Source of the DNA: Jannaschia pohangensis
GTDB lineage: Bacteria; Pseudomonadota; Alphaproteobacteria; Rhodobacterales; Rhodobacteraceae
DNA length: 64,000 bases
Assembly (NCBI RefSeq): GCF_900113875.1
Contig: NZ_FORA01000002.1
Coordinates: 558,001 to 622,000 of the forward strand
Direction of reading: 5' to 3'
Shown: positions 9,179-17,653 of the stretch, piece after piece
Numbering within the stretch: position 1 is the first letter of the stretch
How the letters are laid out: every line of letters starts with the position of its first letter
The notes under the pieces: generated by a model
What the model saw: the letters and a program-made list of their open reading frames with translations, nothing else
What the model was told of the DNA's origin: nothing
The model's database searches: none
Made by a program: the position numbers and the translations under genes

Positions 9179-9801
9179 CCCACCCCAACCGGGTCCAGCC
9201 GGATGGCGACTTTCTCGCAATGCAAAGCCGTGGCACCCTGATGGGCAACCGAGGGCTTCTGCATGATGACCAAGGCGTTGCGCTGCCAAAACGATGGGCG
9301 CATCAGGCCTGGGTGTGTTGCGTCCTGTCCTTCCGGGGCCGTCGGCGACAGCTTCGCCAGCCCCGTCGCTACACGGAGTTGTTCTTCCTTGACGAGGCGG
9401 TCGCCCTCTCTGCCGGGCATCGCCCCTGCGCGGAATGTCGGCGGGCCGACTACCACGCCTTCGCCACAGCCTGGGCACGCGCCTTCGGGACCTGGCCCGG
9501 GCCAAAGGCGGCGGACGCCCGGTTGCACGACGCACGGGCCGTTCCGGGTGCGCGGCTGTTGACGCGGCATGTGATGGACGCTGCGTCACTGGCAGAAGGC
9601 GCGATGTTCGAACTGGGCGGCGCGACTTATCTGCGATGGAACGAAAATGCGTATCGCTACACGCCGGACGGCTATGGCCCGGCCTGCCCCTTGCCCTTGG
9701 CTCAAGTGACGGCCCTCACCAACCCGATCACGCAATCCATCCTGAAGGCGGGATACAGTCCCTTGCTTCACCCGAGAATTTCCGGATCGTCGTCCCGCTG
9801 A
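9175..9801 (+). CDS. conserved-looking hypothetical protein with HRPCAECRR motif
   Basis: A 208-residue soluble protein starting with GTG in a GTGA overlap with the previous stop. Its outstanding feature is GHRPCAECRRADY at about residues 80-92, a CxxC motif in a basic context that resembles the zinc-cysteine loop of Ada-type alkyl-phosphotriester repair domains, although the rest of Ada is not recognisable. It also has conserved-looking GTLMGNRG near the start and RRYTELFFLDEAVAL before the CxxC. DNA or metal binding is a guess; I cannot assign a function. Confidence 0.7.
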   Translation: MTHPNRVQPDGDFLAMQSRGTLMGNRGLLHDDQGVALPKRWAHQAWVCCVLSFRGRRRQLRQPRRYTELFFLDEAVALSAGHRPCAECRRADYHAFATAWARAFGTWPGPKAADARLHDARAVPGARLLTRHVMDAASLAEGAMFELGGATYLRWNENAYRYTPDGYGPACPLPLAQVTALTNPITQSILKAGYSPLLHPRISGSSSR

Positions 9802-9906
9802 TCGGCCAAGAATTGCCAAACGGCGCAGATCAGGCGTGGCTGATTGTGTTTGCATGCAGGATGGATAGACCTCAGGTCCAAGACCAATCACACGACGGAG
9901 TCCGGA

Positions 9907-10344
9907 ATGCAGTCCAAGGCCATCGCCCTTCTTCCTTTTGCTGTCCTCGCTGGCGGAGCAAATGCCGACGAAGCCGCCTGGGACGTGATCCGGAGCATCG
10001 ACGTGCAGGAAAAGATGACCGAGACGTCCTATCGCGCCATCAAGACGTTCCCTGCGGCCATCGAAAACGGTGTGGAGCAATTCGACATCACCGGCTTCGT
10101 CATCCCGATGGACGGGTTCGAGCCGGGCGCAAAGGTGACAACGCTCATGCTGGTGTCCGACATGGTCACGTGTCCGTTCTGCGGCCTGCCCGATCATGCC
10201 GCGGCCCTCGAGGTGGCGCTTGCCACGCCGCTTGACTTGACCGAGGGAGAGCGGATCACCCTGCGGGGTGCCCTCGAATTGAACCACGATCCCGAGACGG
10301 CGCAGGCCGCGACCTTGACCGCCGCCAAACGCGTTCCGGGCTGA
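9907..10344 (+). CDS. DUF3299-like exported protein
   Basis: A 145-residue protein with a short N-terminal signal sequence ending near GGANADEAAWD, so it is probably periplasmic. The central FDITGFVIPMDGFEPGAKVTTLMLV and CPFCGLPD segment matches my recollection of DUF3299 proteins, which have an OB-like fold and often accompany metal or ABC-type export functions. The ATG at 9907 has CGGAG about eight bases upstream. It is convergent with osmC and they share a GC hairpin at 10354-10374. Confidence 0.65.
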   Translation: MQSKAIALLPFAVLAGGANADEAAWDVIRSIDVQEKMTETSYRAIKTFPAAIENGVEQFDITGFVIPMDGFEPGAKVTTLMLVSDMVTCPFCGLPDHAAALEVALATPLDLTEGERITLRGALELNHDPETAQAATLTAAKRVPG

Positions 10345-10353
10345 TTGCCGGAA

Positions 10354-10374
10354 CCGGGGCCGCCAAGGCCCCGG
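10354..10374. terminator. hairpin between convergent genes
   Basis: CCGGGGCC and GGCCCCGG form an 8-bp stem with loop GCCAA between the convergent DUF3299-like and osmC genes. There is no clear T-run on either side, so intrinsic termination is uncertain. Confidence 0.5.
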
Positions 10375-10386
10375 CCCATGGCTCGG

Positions 10387-10812
10387 TCACACGATGGTCG
10401 CATCCATCGTGATCTCGGCATTCAACAACTTCGAGATCGGACAATTCGCCTTCGCGGTCTCGCAGGCCTCCCTCACCTTGTCATCCTCCGCACCGGGCAC
10501 CGCGACCCGAACCTTGAGGTGAGAGCCGGTGACAGTGAAACCGCCGTCCTTCTGCTCCAGCGTGACGGCGCACTCCGTGTCAATCGAGTCGGCCGTCATT
10601 CCGGCCTCTCCCAGCACCATCGACAACGCCATCGAAAAACACGAAGCGTGGGCGGCGGCGACGATCTCTTCGGGGTTGGTGCCGGGCTTGTCCTCGAACC
10701 GGGTGTTGAAACCATAGGGCTGCGCGTCGAAGGCACCGGATTCCATCGAAATGGTCCCCTTGCCCTCTTTCAGGCTGCCTTCCCAATGGGCACTTGCGCT
10801 TTTCACCGGCAT
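10387..10812 (-). CDS. osmC: OsmC-family peroxiredoxin-like protein
   Basis: OsmC/Ohr proteins reduce organic hydroperoxides with two active-site cysteines. The 141-residue product has both: Cys58 in AAHASCFSMALS and Cys124 in KANCPISKLL, plus the family N-terminal WEGSLKEGKGTI. The sequence is closer to OsmC than to Ohr. It is a single gene divergent from the RNA helicase across 237 bp. A much longer frame on this strand extends upstream through the helicase gene, but that is an antisense shadow. Confidence 0.9.
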   Translation of the reverse strand: MPVKSASAHWEGSLKEGKGTISMESGAFDAQPYGFNTRFEDKPGTNPEEIVAAAHASCFSMALSMVLGEAGMTADSIDTECAVTLEQKDGGFTVTGSHLKVRVAVPGAEDDKVREACETAKANCPISKLLNAEITMDATIV

Positions 10813-11049
10813 ATCGCTCTCCTTGCTTGTGATGTATCGTCGGACAACGCGGCGCCGACCGCTCCCGTTCCGCAAGACGCCGCCAAGTCGCCGCGTCACC
10901 ACGGGAAGTTGACCCGAGGCCCCTTGTTTGTTACGCGGCGCTGGTCTGCCAAAGCGGCGACGGATGTTTTTCGAGGGACGCAAAGCCAAACCGCGTCCCA
11001 TACCCCCGAGCGCAGGGCAATACGGCCCGAGGCTCCAACCAGGACGCAC

Positions 11050-12540
11050 ATGACCAGCTTTTCCGACCTGAACCTCGATCCGAAGGTTCTCAAGGCCATC
11101 GAGGCCACCGGCTACACGACCCCGACTCCGATCCAGGCGGGCGCAATTCCCCCCGCTCTCGAAGGCCGAGATGTCCTTGGCATCGCGCAGACGGGAACGG
11201 GCAAGACGGCCAGTTTCACGCTTCCCATGATCACCCGACTGGGCAAGGGCCGCGCGCGCGCCCGGATGCCCCGGTCGCTGGTGCTGGCGCCGACGCGCGA
11301 ACTTGCCGCCCAGGTGGCCGAGAATTTCGACAATTACGCCAAGGGCAGCCGCCTCAAGAAGGCCCTGCTGATCGGGGGCGTGTCCTTCAAGGAGCAGGAC
11401 ATGCTGATCGACCGGGGCGTGGACGTGTTGATCGCGACGCCGGGTCGCCTGATCGACCATTTCGAGCGCGGCAAACTGCTGCTGACCGGGGTCGAGATCA
11501 TGGTCGTCGACGAGGCCGACCGGATGCTCGACATGGGGTTCATCCCCGACATCGAACGCATCTTCGAGATGACGCCCTTCACGCGCCAGACCCTGTTCTT
11601 CAGCGCGACCATGGCGCCCGAGATCGAGCGGATCACCAACAAGTTCCTGTCGAACCCGGTCAAGATCGAGGTGGAGCGTCAGAATTCGACCTCCGAGACG
11701 ATCACCCAGATCCTGGTCGAGCATACTCCCAAGGCCAAAAGCATGGCCGCCAAGGACAAGCGCGAGATCCTGCGCGCGATCATCGAGCGGGACTCGGCCA
11801 AGGCCGACGATCCGCTGCGCAACGCCATCATCTTCTGCAACCGCAAGGTCGAGGTCGATGTCGTCGCCAAGTCGCTCAAGAAACATGGCTACAACGCCGA
11901 ACCGATCCATGGCGATCTGGAGCAGTCGCACCGGACCCGCACCCTTGACGGGTTCCGCGATGGCAGCCTGAAGTTCCTGGTTGCATCGGACGTGGCCGCA
12001 CGCGGCCTCGACATTCCGAACGTGAGCCACGTGTTCAACTTCGACGTCCCCTCTCACGCCGAGGATTATGTCCACCGCATCGGTCGGACCGGTCGCGCGG
12101 GCAAGCTCGGCACGGCCTATACCCTCGCCACCCCGGCGGACGGAAAGTATCTGGATGCCATTCGCAGCCTCGTGAAGGCCGACATTCCCAAGGGCGAAAA
12201 CCCCTGGACCCCGCCCGGCGGCGGCAATGCAGCGCCCGCCACGCGCGAGGAAGAGGACGACAAGCCACGACGCACGTCGTCCCGCACCCGGTCGCGCAGC
12301 AAGCCGAAGTCCGAGGATGCGCCACCCGTCGAAGCGCCCGCACAGGTCGCCGCCGTCGAGGTCCGCCACGAGCCTGCCCCGCAACCGCAGCAGCGCAACG
12401 ATACGCAACAGAACCGCAATCGGTCGCGTGGTGGTCGGGGTCGCAATGATCGCGACAGCGGACCGCGTGTTGTGGGCCTTGGCGACCATGTCCCGACGTT
12501 CATCGAGCTGAGCTTTGACGAACGCCGCGACGAGGCCTGA
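11050..12540 (+). CDS. DEAD-box RNA helicase, RhlE-like
   Basis: An ATP-dependent RNA helicase of 496 residues. In order it shows the Q motif (TTPTPIQAGAIPPAL), Walker A AQTGTGKT near residue 50, PTRELAAQ, DEAD in VVDEADRMLDMGF, SAT in FFSATM, and the C-terminal motifs VASDVAARGLDIP and HRIGRTGRAG. After about residue 385 comes a low-complexity tail rich in Arg, Pro and Gln with an RSRGGRGRN stretch, typical of the RNA-binding tails of RhlE-type helicases. The long 237-bp leader may carry regulation, but no specific element was seen. Confidence 0.92.
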   Translation: MTSFSDLNLDPKVLKAIEATGYTTPTPIQAGAIPPALEGRDVLGIAQTGTGKTASFTLPMITRLGKGRARARMPRSLVLAPTRELAAQVAENFDNYAKGSRLKKALLIGGVSFKEQDMLIDRGVDVLIATPGRLIDHFERGKLLLTGVEIMVVDEADRMLDMGFIPDIERIFEMTPFTRQTLFFSATMAPEIERITNKFLSNPVKIEVERQNSTSETITQILVEHTPKAKSMAAKDKREILRAIIERDSAKADDPLRNAIIFCNRKVEVDVVAKSLKKHGYNAEPIHGDLEQSHRTRTLDGFRDGSLKFLVASDVAARGLDIPNVSHVFNFDVPSHAEDYVHRIGRTGRAGKLGTAYTLATPADGKYLDAIRSLVKADIPKGENPWTPPGGGNAAPATREEEDDKPRRTSSRTRSRSKPKSEDAPPVEAPAQVAAVEVRHEPAPQPQQRNDTQQNRNRSRGGRGRNDRDSGPRVVGLGDHVPTFIELSFDERRDEA

Positions 12541-12546
12541 CACCCC

Positions 12547-13341
12547 TTGCACCTGACCGCCCGAGACGGATGTCGATTGCACGTTCGCGAAGACGGCGAT
12601 CCTTCGGGGTTGCCGGTCGTCTTTGCCAACAGCCTTGGGTCGGACCTGCGCCTCTGGGATGGCGTCCTGCCGCATCTGCCCGATGGCCTTCGCCTGATCC
12701 GGTGGGACAAGCGCGGCCATGGCGCGTCCGACGTGCCGCCCGGACCCTATTCCATGGGCACGCTGGTCTCGGACGCCGAAACCATCCTCGATGATCTGGG
12801 GATCAAGGCCTGTATCTTCGTCGGCGTGTCCATCGGCGGGATGATCGCCCAGGGGCTTGCCGTCAAACGCCCCGATCTGATCGATCGACTGGTATTGTCG
12901 AATACGGCCGCGCGGATCGGCGCGCGCGCCATGTGGCAGGAGCGGATCGATGCCGTCCGCACCTCCGGCATGGCCAGCATCGCCGACGCCGTGCTCGCCC
13001 GCTGGTTCGGGCGCGATTTTCAGGCGACGGGCGACATGGCGCTGTGGCGAGGGCGTTTCTGCGAAGTCCCGCCCGAGGGGTATGCCGGATGCTGCGCTGC
13101 CATCGCCGGTGCCGACTTCTATACCCCGACCAGCAGCTTGCGCCTGCCCACGCTGGCGATCGCCGGGTCGGAAGACACGTCCACCCCGCCCGACCTGATG
13201 CGCGAGACGGCGGACCTGATCCCCGGCGCGGAATTCGCCCTGATGCGTCGCGCAGGGCACCTGCCTTGTGTGGAGCAGCCCCGGGAATTCGCCGCCCTTC
13301 TGACCCGTTTTGTTCAGGGCGGCCCCGATGCGGAAACGTAG
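12547..13341 (+). CDS. alpha/beta hydrolase, 3-oxoadipate enol-lactonase-like
   Basis: A 264-residue alpha/beta hydrolase resembling PcaD, which opens 3-oxoadipate enol-lactone in the beta-ketoadipate pathway. Visible are the oxyanion region FANSLGSDLRLWD, the strand RLIRWDKRGHGASD, the nucleophile elbow GVSIGG (Ser) and a C-terminal RRAGHLPCVEQP carrying the catalytic His. The start is a TTG at 12547, only 6 bp after the helicase stop. No other pca gene is nearby, so the pathway assignment rests on sequence resemblance alone. Confidence 0.75.
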   Translation: MHLTARDGCRLHVREDGDPSGLPVVFANSLGSDLRLWDGVLPHLPDGLRLIRWDKRGHGASDVPPGPYSMGTLVSDAETILDDLGIKACIFVGVSIGGMIAQGLAVKRPDLIDRLVLSNTAARIGARAMWQERIDAVRTSGMASIADAVLARWFGRDFQATGDMALWRGRFCEVPPEGYAGCCAAIAGADFYTPTSSLRLPTLAIAGSEDTSTPPDLMRETADLIPGAEFALMRRAGHLPCVEQPREFAALLTRFVQGGPDAET

Positions 13342-13389
13342 TGTTTTCCTGCCTCGTCACGGCGCGCGCAGGGGACTTGGGTTTCGCCG

Positions 13390-14577
13390 ATGACGCCCAG
13401 ACTCCCCGTTCTCTTCATCCTGCTCACCATCGTAATCGAAGCGATGGGAATCGGCCTGATCCTTCCGGTGATGCCCGCCCTTCTGCAACAGGTTCAGGGC
13501 GCTGACCTGAGCCAAGCCGCGATCTGGGGCGGCGTGCTGGCGTCCAGCTATGCGATGATGCAGTTCCTCTTTTCCCCGACCATCGGCAACCTGAGCGACC
13601 GCTTCGGGCGCAGGCCGGTCCTGTTGCTGTCGATGGCCGTGATCTTCGTCGACTACATCGTGATGGCAATGGCGCAGACCCTCTGGCTCCTGCTGGTCGG
13701 GCGGATCATCGCGGGGATCGCGGCGGCCACCATGTCGACCGCGACCGCCTTCATGGCCGACATATCGCCGCCCGAAAAGAAGGCGGCGAACTTCGGCCTT
13801 GTCTCGGCGGCCTTCGGGCTCGGCTTTGTTCTGGGGCCGGCCATGGGCGGGCTGCTGGCGGAATGGGGGCCGCGCGCTCCCTTCTGGGCGGCGGCGATCC
13901 TTTCGGGCTTGAACCTCCTTTTCGGGCTGCTTGTCCTGCCAGAAACCCTGCGCAAGAAGCGGGCCTTCGACTTTGCCCGCGCCAACCCGCTTGGCGGGCT
14001 CAAGGCCGTGACGGCCCTGCCGGGGCTCGGGGCGATCCTGCTGGTCTGGTTCTTCTATCAGGTCGCGAATTGGGTCTATCCGGCGGTCTGGGCCTATTTC
14101 ACCCAATCGGCCTTCGGGTGGGGGGAACGCATGGTCGGCGTTTCGCTGGCCGTCTACGGGATATCCATGATCGTGGTGCAGGGTGTCCTGATCCGCTGGA
14201 TCATCCCCAAACTGGGCGAGCGGCGCACCTTGCAATGGTTCCTGCCCTACAACGTCGTCATCCTCGCCTGCGTGGCCTTCGTGCCCCATGGCTGGATGAT
14301 GCTGGTGCTGACGCCGTTCTCGGCCGTCGGCGCCTTGGTCCAGCCGGCGATCCAGGGGCTGGCAAGCCGCGTTGCGGCCGACGATGCCCAGGGCGAATTG
14401 CAAGGCGTTCTCGCATCGATCACCGCCATTGCGGCCATCGTCTCGCCCTTGCTGATGACACGGCTCTTCAACATCGCCACGGACGGCGACGCGCATTTCC
14501 CGGGCGCGCCGTTTCTGGCGGCAAGCGTCCTGATGGTGGTGGCGTTCCTCGCGTTTCGACGACAGGCGCGCGCCTAG
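13390..14577 (+). CDS. MFS transporter, TetA-like (DHA1 family)
   Basis: A 395-residue 12-helix major facilitator protein. It begins RLPVLFILLTIVIEAMGIGLILPVMP and has motif A between helices 2 and 3 (GNLSDRFGRRPVLL), both characteristic of the TCR/Tet drug:proton antiporter group. Many chromosomal homologues in environmental alphaproteobacteria have no demonstrated tetracycline resistance, so drug specificity should not be assumed. Its TAG overlaps the TAG of the convergent dehydratase gene within a CTAG. Confidence 0.88.
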   Translation: MTPRLPVLFILLTIVIEAMGIGLILPVMPALLQQVQGADLSQAAIWGGVLASSYAMMQFLFSPTIGNLSDRFGRRPVLLLSMAVIFVDYIVMAMAQTLWLLLVGRIIAGIAAATMSTATAFMADISPPEKKAANFGLVSAAFGLGFVLGPAMGGLLAEWGPRAPFWAAAILSGLNLLFGLLVLPETLRKKRAFDFARANPLGGLKAVTALPGLGAILLVWFFYQVANWVYPAVWAYFTQSAFGWGERMVGVSLAVYGISMIVVQGVLIRWIIPKLGERRTLQWFLPYNVVILACVAFVPHGWMMLVLTPFSAVGALVQPAIQGLASRVAADDAQGELQGVLASITAIAAIVSPLLMTRLFNIATDGDAHFPGAPFLAASVLMVVAFLAFRRQARA

Positions 14578-15515
14578 GCGACCGTTGCCAGCGCCCGTTC
14601 GAACATCGCGCGATCCACGTTGCCGCCCGACGCGACCGCACAGACATCGCCGTCATGATGGAACAGCGCCGCCGCAAGGGCGACAGCCCCGCCCGGCTCC
14701 AGAACGATCCGCAGATGCGCCCAGGCCAGCGCCATGGCGCGAAGGGCGTCGTCATCGCTGACCGCAAGGCCCGGGCCGCACAGACGTTGCAGGATCGGAA
14801 AGGTCACCTCTCCGGGCATCGGCGTGACCACGGCATCGCATATCGACCGCGCCTCGGGCGCATTGGCCAGCCGCGTTCCCGCCCGCAGGGACCGGGCGAC
14901 ATCGTCAAAGCCCAGGGGTTCGACCGGGTGAACCTGCGCACGCCCGTCAAGCGCCGTGGCGACCCCCGATGTCAGGCCCCCGCCGCCGCAACACACGAAG
15001 ACCGTATCGATGTCGTCAGGCAGCTGGTCGCGCAGTTCGAGACCGACGGTTCCCTGCCCCGCGATCACCCGGGTGTCGTCATAGGGCCGGACAAGGTCCA
15101 GCCCGTGCTCGGCCATCAACTTCTCCCCGATGGCATCGCGGTCTTCGGTGAACCGGTCGTAGAACACGATCTTTGCGCCATAGCCTTGGGTGTTCGAGAT
15201 CTTCACCGCCGGGGCGTCGAACGGCATGATGATCGTCGCGGGCAGTTCGTGCATCTGCGCGGCAAGGGCGACGCCCTGAGCGTGGTTGCCGGACGAGAAC
15301 GCCACGACGCCGACGCTGTCGGTCAGTTGCGACAGGGTGTTGAACGCCCCGCGAAACTTGAAGCTGCCGGTCTTTTGCAGGCACTCCGCCTTGACGTAGA
15401 TCCGCCGCCCGAACACGGCATCGAGCGTGGGCGCGTTCAGGAGCGGGGTCAGGACCGCATGGCCCTCAAGCCGCGCGGCGGCACCCCGGATTGCCGTCAG
15501 ATCAACAGGGTCCAT
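14574..15515 (-). CDS. threonine/serine dehydratase-like PLP enzyme
   Basis: A 313-residue fold-type II PLP enzyme. The PLP lysine is in LQKTGSFKFRGAFN, followed by AFSSGNHAQGVALAA and a glycine loop CCGGGGLTSG that binds the cofactor phosphate. There is no C-terminal ACT-like regulatory domain, so it is a catabolic-type threonine/serine dehydratase or a related enzyme such as serine racemase or beta-hydroxyaspartate dehydratase; these cannot be separated by eye. Its start overlaps the end of the following hydrolase, forming a three-gene minus-strand unit. Confidence 0.82.
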   Translation of the reverse strand: MDPVDLTAIRGAAARLEGHAVLTPLLNAPTLDAVFGRRIYVKAECLQKTGSFKFRGAFNTLSQLTDSVGVVAFSSGNHAQGVALAAQMHELPATIIMPFDAPAVKISNTQGYGAKIVFYDRFTEDRDAIGEKLMAEHGLDLVRPYDDTRVIAGQGTVGLELRDQLPDDIDTVFVCCGGGGLTSGVATALDGRAQVHPVEPLGFDDVARSLRAGTRLANAPEARSICDAVVTPMPGEVTFPILQRLCGPGLAVSDDDALRAMALAWAHLRIVLEPGGAVALAAALFHHDGDVCAVASGGNVDRAMFERALATVA

Positions 15516-16324
15516 TCGTTCAATGCCTCCAGCGATTCAGGCTCGTCCAGGAACGGCACGTGACCGCGACGCGGCACCTCGGCCACGATCATGTCGGGCC
15601 GCCTGCGCACCATTTCGGCCAGCGTCGCGGCAGAGAGCAGGTCGGAGTTCACCCCCCGGATGCAGGCGATCGGCAGGCCGTCGAGCGCGTCGAACAGCGG
15701 CCAGAGATCCGGCATCGGTTGCGCCCCCGCCTCCAGCACGGCATCACGCAGCCTGGCGTCATAGGTGATGGTCAGCCCGCCTTCGGGCGTCTTGCGATAC
15801 CGACGATGGGCTTCGTCGCGCCAACGGTCGGCGGGGACATCCTCGAATCCGGACATCAGGGTCGCAAGGTGCAGGGCGGCGGTCTCATGGTCCTGCGCCT
15901 CGGGCTCCTTGCCGATGTAGTCCTTGATGACCTCAAGCCCCTCGTCCATCAGCTCGGGCCCGATATCCACGAGGCAGAGGCCCGCCAGCCGGGGTTTCGC
16001 CATCAGCGCCAGCGACATCCCGATGAGACCGCCTCGCGATGTGCCCAGGATCGCCACGCGGTCCAGCCCCAGATGGTCGAGCAGTTCCAGCACGTCACGG
16101 GCTTCGGTCGGGATGGTATAGGTGCCCCAGTCGGGCGCGCGCTGTGACTGGCCGCGGCCGCGATAATCAAGGCGGATCACCCGATGCTCGCCCAACAGAT
16201 AGGGCAGCACATAGTCAAAATCGGTCGAATTGCGGGTGAGGCCGGACAGACAGAGGATCGGCTCCCCCTCGCCCTGATCCTCGTACCAGAGTCGCAGATT
16301 GTCGGAAGTACGGAACTCGGGCAT
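15497..16324 (-). CDS. alpha/beta-fold hydrolase
   Basis: A 275-residue alpha/beta hydrolase with oxyanion-hole region LCLSGLTRNSTDF, RLDYRGRGQSQ, nucleophile elbow GTSRGG (Ser) and C-terminal PRRGHVPFLDEPE with the catalytic His. The substrate is unknown. Its ATG overlaps the stop of the upstream haloacid dehalogenase gene (ATGA), and its 3' end overlaps the dehydratase start, so the three genes are probably expressed together. Confidence 0.85.
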   Translation of the reverse strand: MPEFRTSDNLRLWYEDQGEGEPILCLSGLTRNSTDFDYVLPYLLGEHRVIRLDYRGRGQSQRAPDWGTYTIPTEARDVLELLDHLGLDRVAILGTSRGGLIGMSLALMAKPRLAGLCLVDIGPELMDEGLEVIKDYIGKEPEAQDHETAALHLATLMSGFEDVPADRWRDEAHRRYRKTPEGGLTITYDARLRDAVLEAGAQPMPDLWPLFDALDGLPIACIRGVNSDLLSAATLAEMVRRRPDMIVAEVPRRGHVPFLDEPESLEALNEWTLLI

Positions 16325-17013
16325 CAGAGCGACCCGACAAGCTCGGGGATCCCGGTCAGGTCGGGCAAGACATGGTGGGGTCGCGCGGGCAGGCGGTCCA
16401 TCGGCAGGCCCAGGCGATTCACCCAGACGGTCGTGAAGCCGTAGCCCGCCGCCGCCGCCGCGTCCCAGCCGTTGGAACTGACGAACAGCACATCGCCCGC
16501 CTCGCAGCCGAAGGCACGCCCGACAAGGTCGTAAACCTTGGACGACGGCTTGAAGATCCCCACGCTTTCGACGCTCAGGACATGGTCGAGAAGGCGGCCC
16601 ACCCCCGCGGACTGAACCGCGCCCTGAAGCATCTCGGGCGAGCCGTTCGACAGGATGCCGGTCGCGAGACCCACCTCGCGCAGGGTGCCGAGCATGTCGG
16701 GAACTTCCGGGTAGGCCGCCAGCTCCCAGTAAAGCTGCATCAGGCGGTCGCGCAGCGCCGCGTCCTCCTGAAGCCCGGAGGCCTCCAACGCCCAATCGAG
16801 ACCGTCGCCGGTCACTTGCCAGAAATCGGCGTGATCGCCCGTGACGGCCCGCAGCCATGTGTATTGCAACTGCTTGTCACGCCAGTCGGCCGCAACCTTC
16901 TTCCAGTGATCCGCAAGGGACGGAAAGGCAGGTTCCTCGGCGGCGATACGCGCGGCTGATGTCACATCGAACAGCGTGCCATAGGCGTCGAAGATGCAGG
17001 TATCGATGGCCAT
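16324..17013 (-). CDS. haloacid dehalogenase, type II
   Basis: A 229-residue HAD enzyme of the L-2-haloacid dehalogenase type. All signature blocks are present: nucleophile Asp in FDAYGTLFD, ILSNGSPEML, FKPSSKVYDL with the catalytic Lys, and SSNGWDAAAAAGYGF. These type II motifs distinguish it from ordinary phosphatases. It leads the operon dehalogenase-hydrolase-dehydratase. An upstream in-frame extension was rejected because MAIDTCIFDAYGT is the typical family start. Confidence 0.86.
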   Translation of the reverse strand: MAIDTCIFDAYGTLFDVTSAARIAAEEPAFPSLADHWKKVAADWRDKQLQYTWLRAVTGDHADFWQVTGDGLDWALEASGLQEDAALRDRLMQLYWELAAYPEVPDMLGTLREVGLATGILSNGSPEMLQGAVQSAGVGRLLDHVLSVESVGIFKPSSKVYDLVGRAFGCEAGDVLFVSSNGWDAAAAAGYGFTTVWVNRLGLPMDRLPARPHHVLPDLTGIPELVGSL

Positions 17014-17060
17014 GGCCGCCCCCGTTTCAGATCGGGGCGACAGTGACACGCGCGTCGATC

Positions 17061-17495
17061 TTAGCCAAGCCCACGCCGGGCCGCATCGCATTCGAGCAGG
17101 CCCTGGATCGTATGCTGGCGCGACCATCCGCCATTGTCGTCAAGCCCTTCGGCAGCGCGGGCCGTCTCTTCCATCAGGGTCTCATCGCTGAAGGCAGAGG
17201 CGACACTGGACAGCCAATGGTCGATATCCACAGCATCGCTGCCGCCTTGTGCCACGCGCTCCGCCTCTCGGGATCGAAGCCCCTCGATGCCATGGTCGCA
17301 CAGGTCGGATTCAAAGCTCTGCTTGATGACTTGGCCCCGCAGGGCCGTCGCGGTGTCGACGGAGGCGTTTTCAATGCCACCGGACACGGTTTGAAGCACC
17401 GAAATACCGGTGCCGACGATCACTGCCGTCAGTACGACCCAATCAAGCGTAATGCCGCCCGTCTCGTCGTGAATGAAGTTCCCGATAAGGGACAT
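17061..17495 (-). CDS. Flp pilin-like protein with C-terminal extension
   Basis: A 144-residue protein. Its first 40 residues look like a Flp/Tad pilin: a short basic-polar leader, then DETGGITLDWVVLTAVIVGTGI, where the E/D-x-G-G-x-T-x-D-W-V-V-L-T-A pattern and hydrophobic helix are typical of Rhodobacteraceae pilin-like proteins. Unlike a mature Flp pilin (about 50-60 residues) it has roughly 85 extra polar residues. No tad or cpa assembly gene is in the window. The ATG at 17495 was chosen; a TTG at 17513 is possible. Confidence 0.65.
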   Translation of the reverse strand: MSLIGNFIHDETGGITLDWVVLTAVIVGTGISVLQTVSGGIENASVDTATALRGQVIKQSFESDLCDHGIEGLRSREAERVAQGGSDAVDIDHWLSSVASAFSDETLMEETARAAEGLDDNGGWSRQHTIQGLLECDAARRGLG

Positions 17496-17653
17496 GGCAA
17501 AATCGCCCTTCAAAAAATTGTCTTGGAGTCAGATATCGCATCGGCTCGTGGCAAGAATGGGGCCAATTTTCTTCAAAATGAGGAGATTAAGGCAAATTCT
17601 ACCCCGATCTCGGCAACGATCCGCCGTTTCATGCGCGACTGTTTGCCGATTTC

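Noticed and set aside
10387-13260. A 957-codon minus-strand open frame spanning osmC and the whole helicase region
   Set aside because: Only its last 141 codons are a recognisable gene (osmC). The rest is antisense to the helicase and hydrolase genes and has the His/Gly/Arg-rich composition of a GC-rich shadow frame.
13390-14577. Tetracycline resistance gene
   Set aside because: The protein is TetA-like by motif, but chromosomal relatives often have no resistance role and no tetR-type regulator is beside it.
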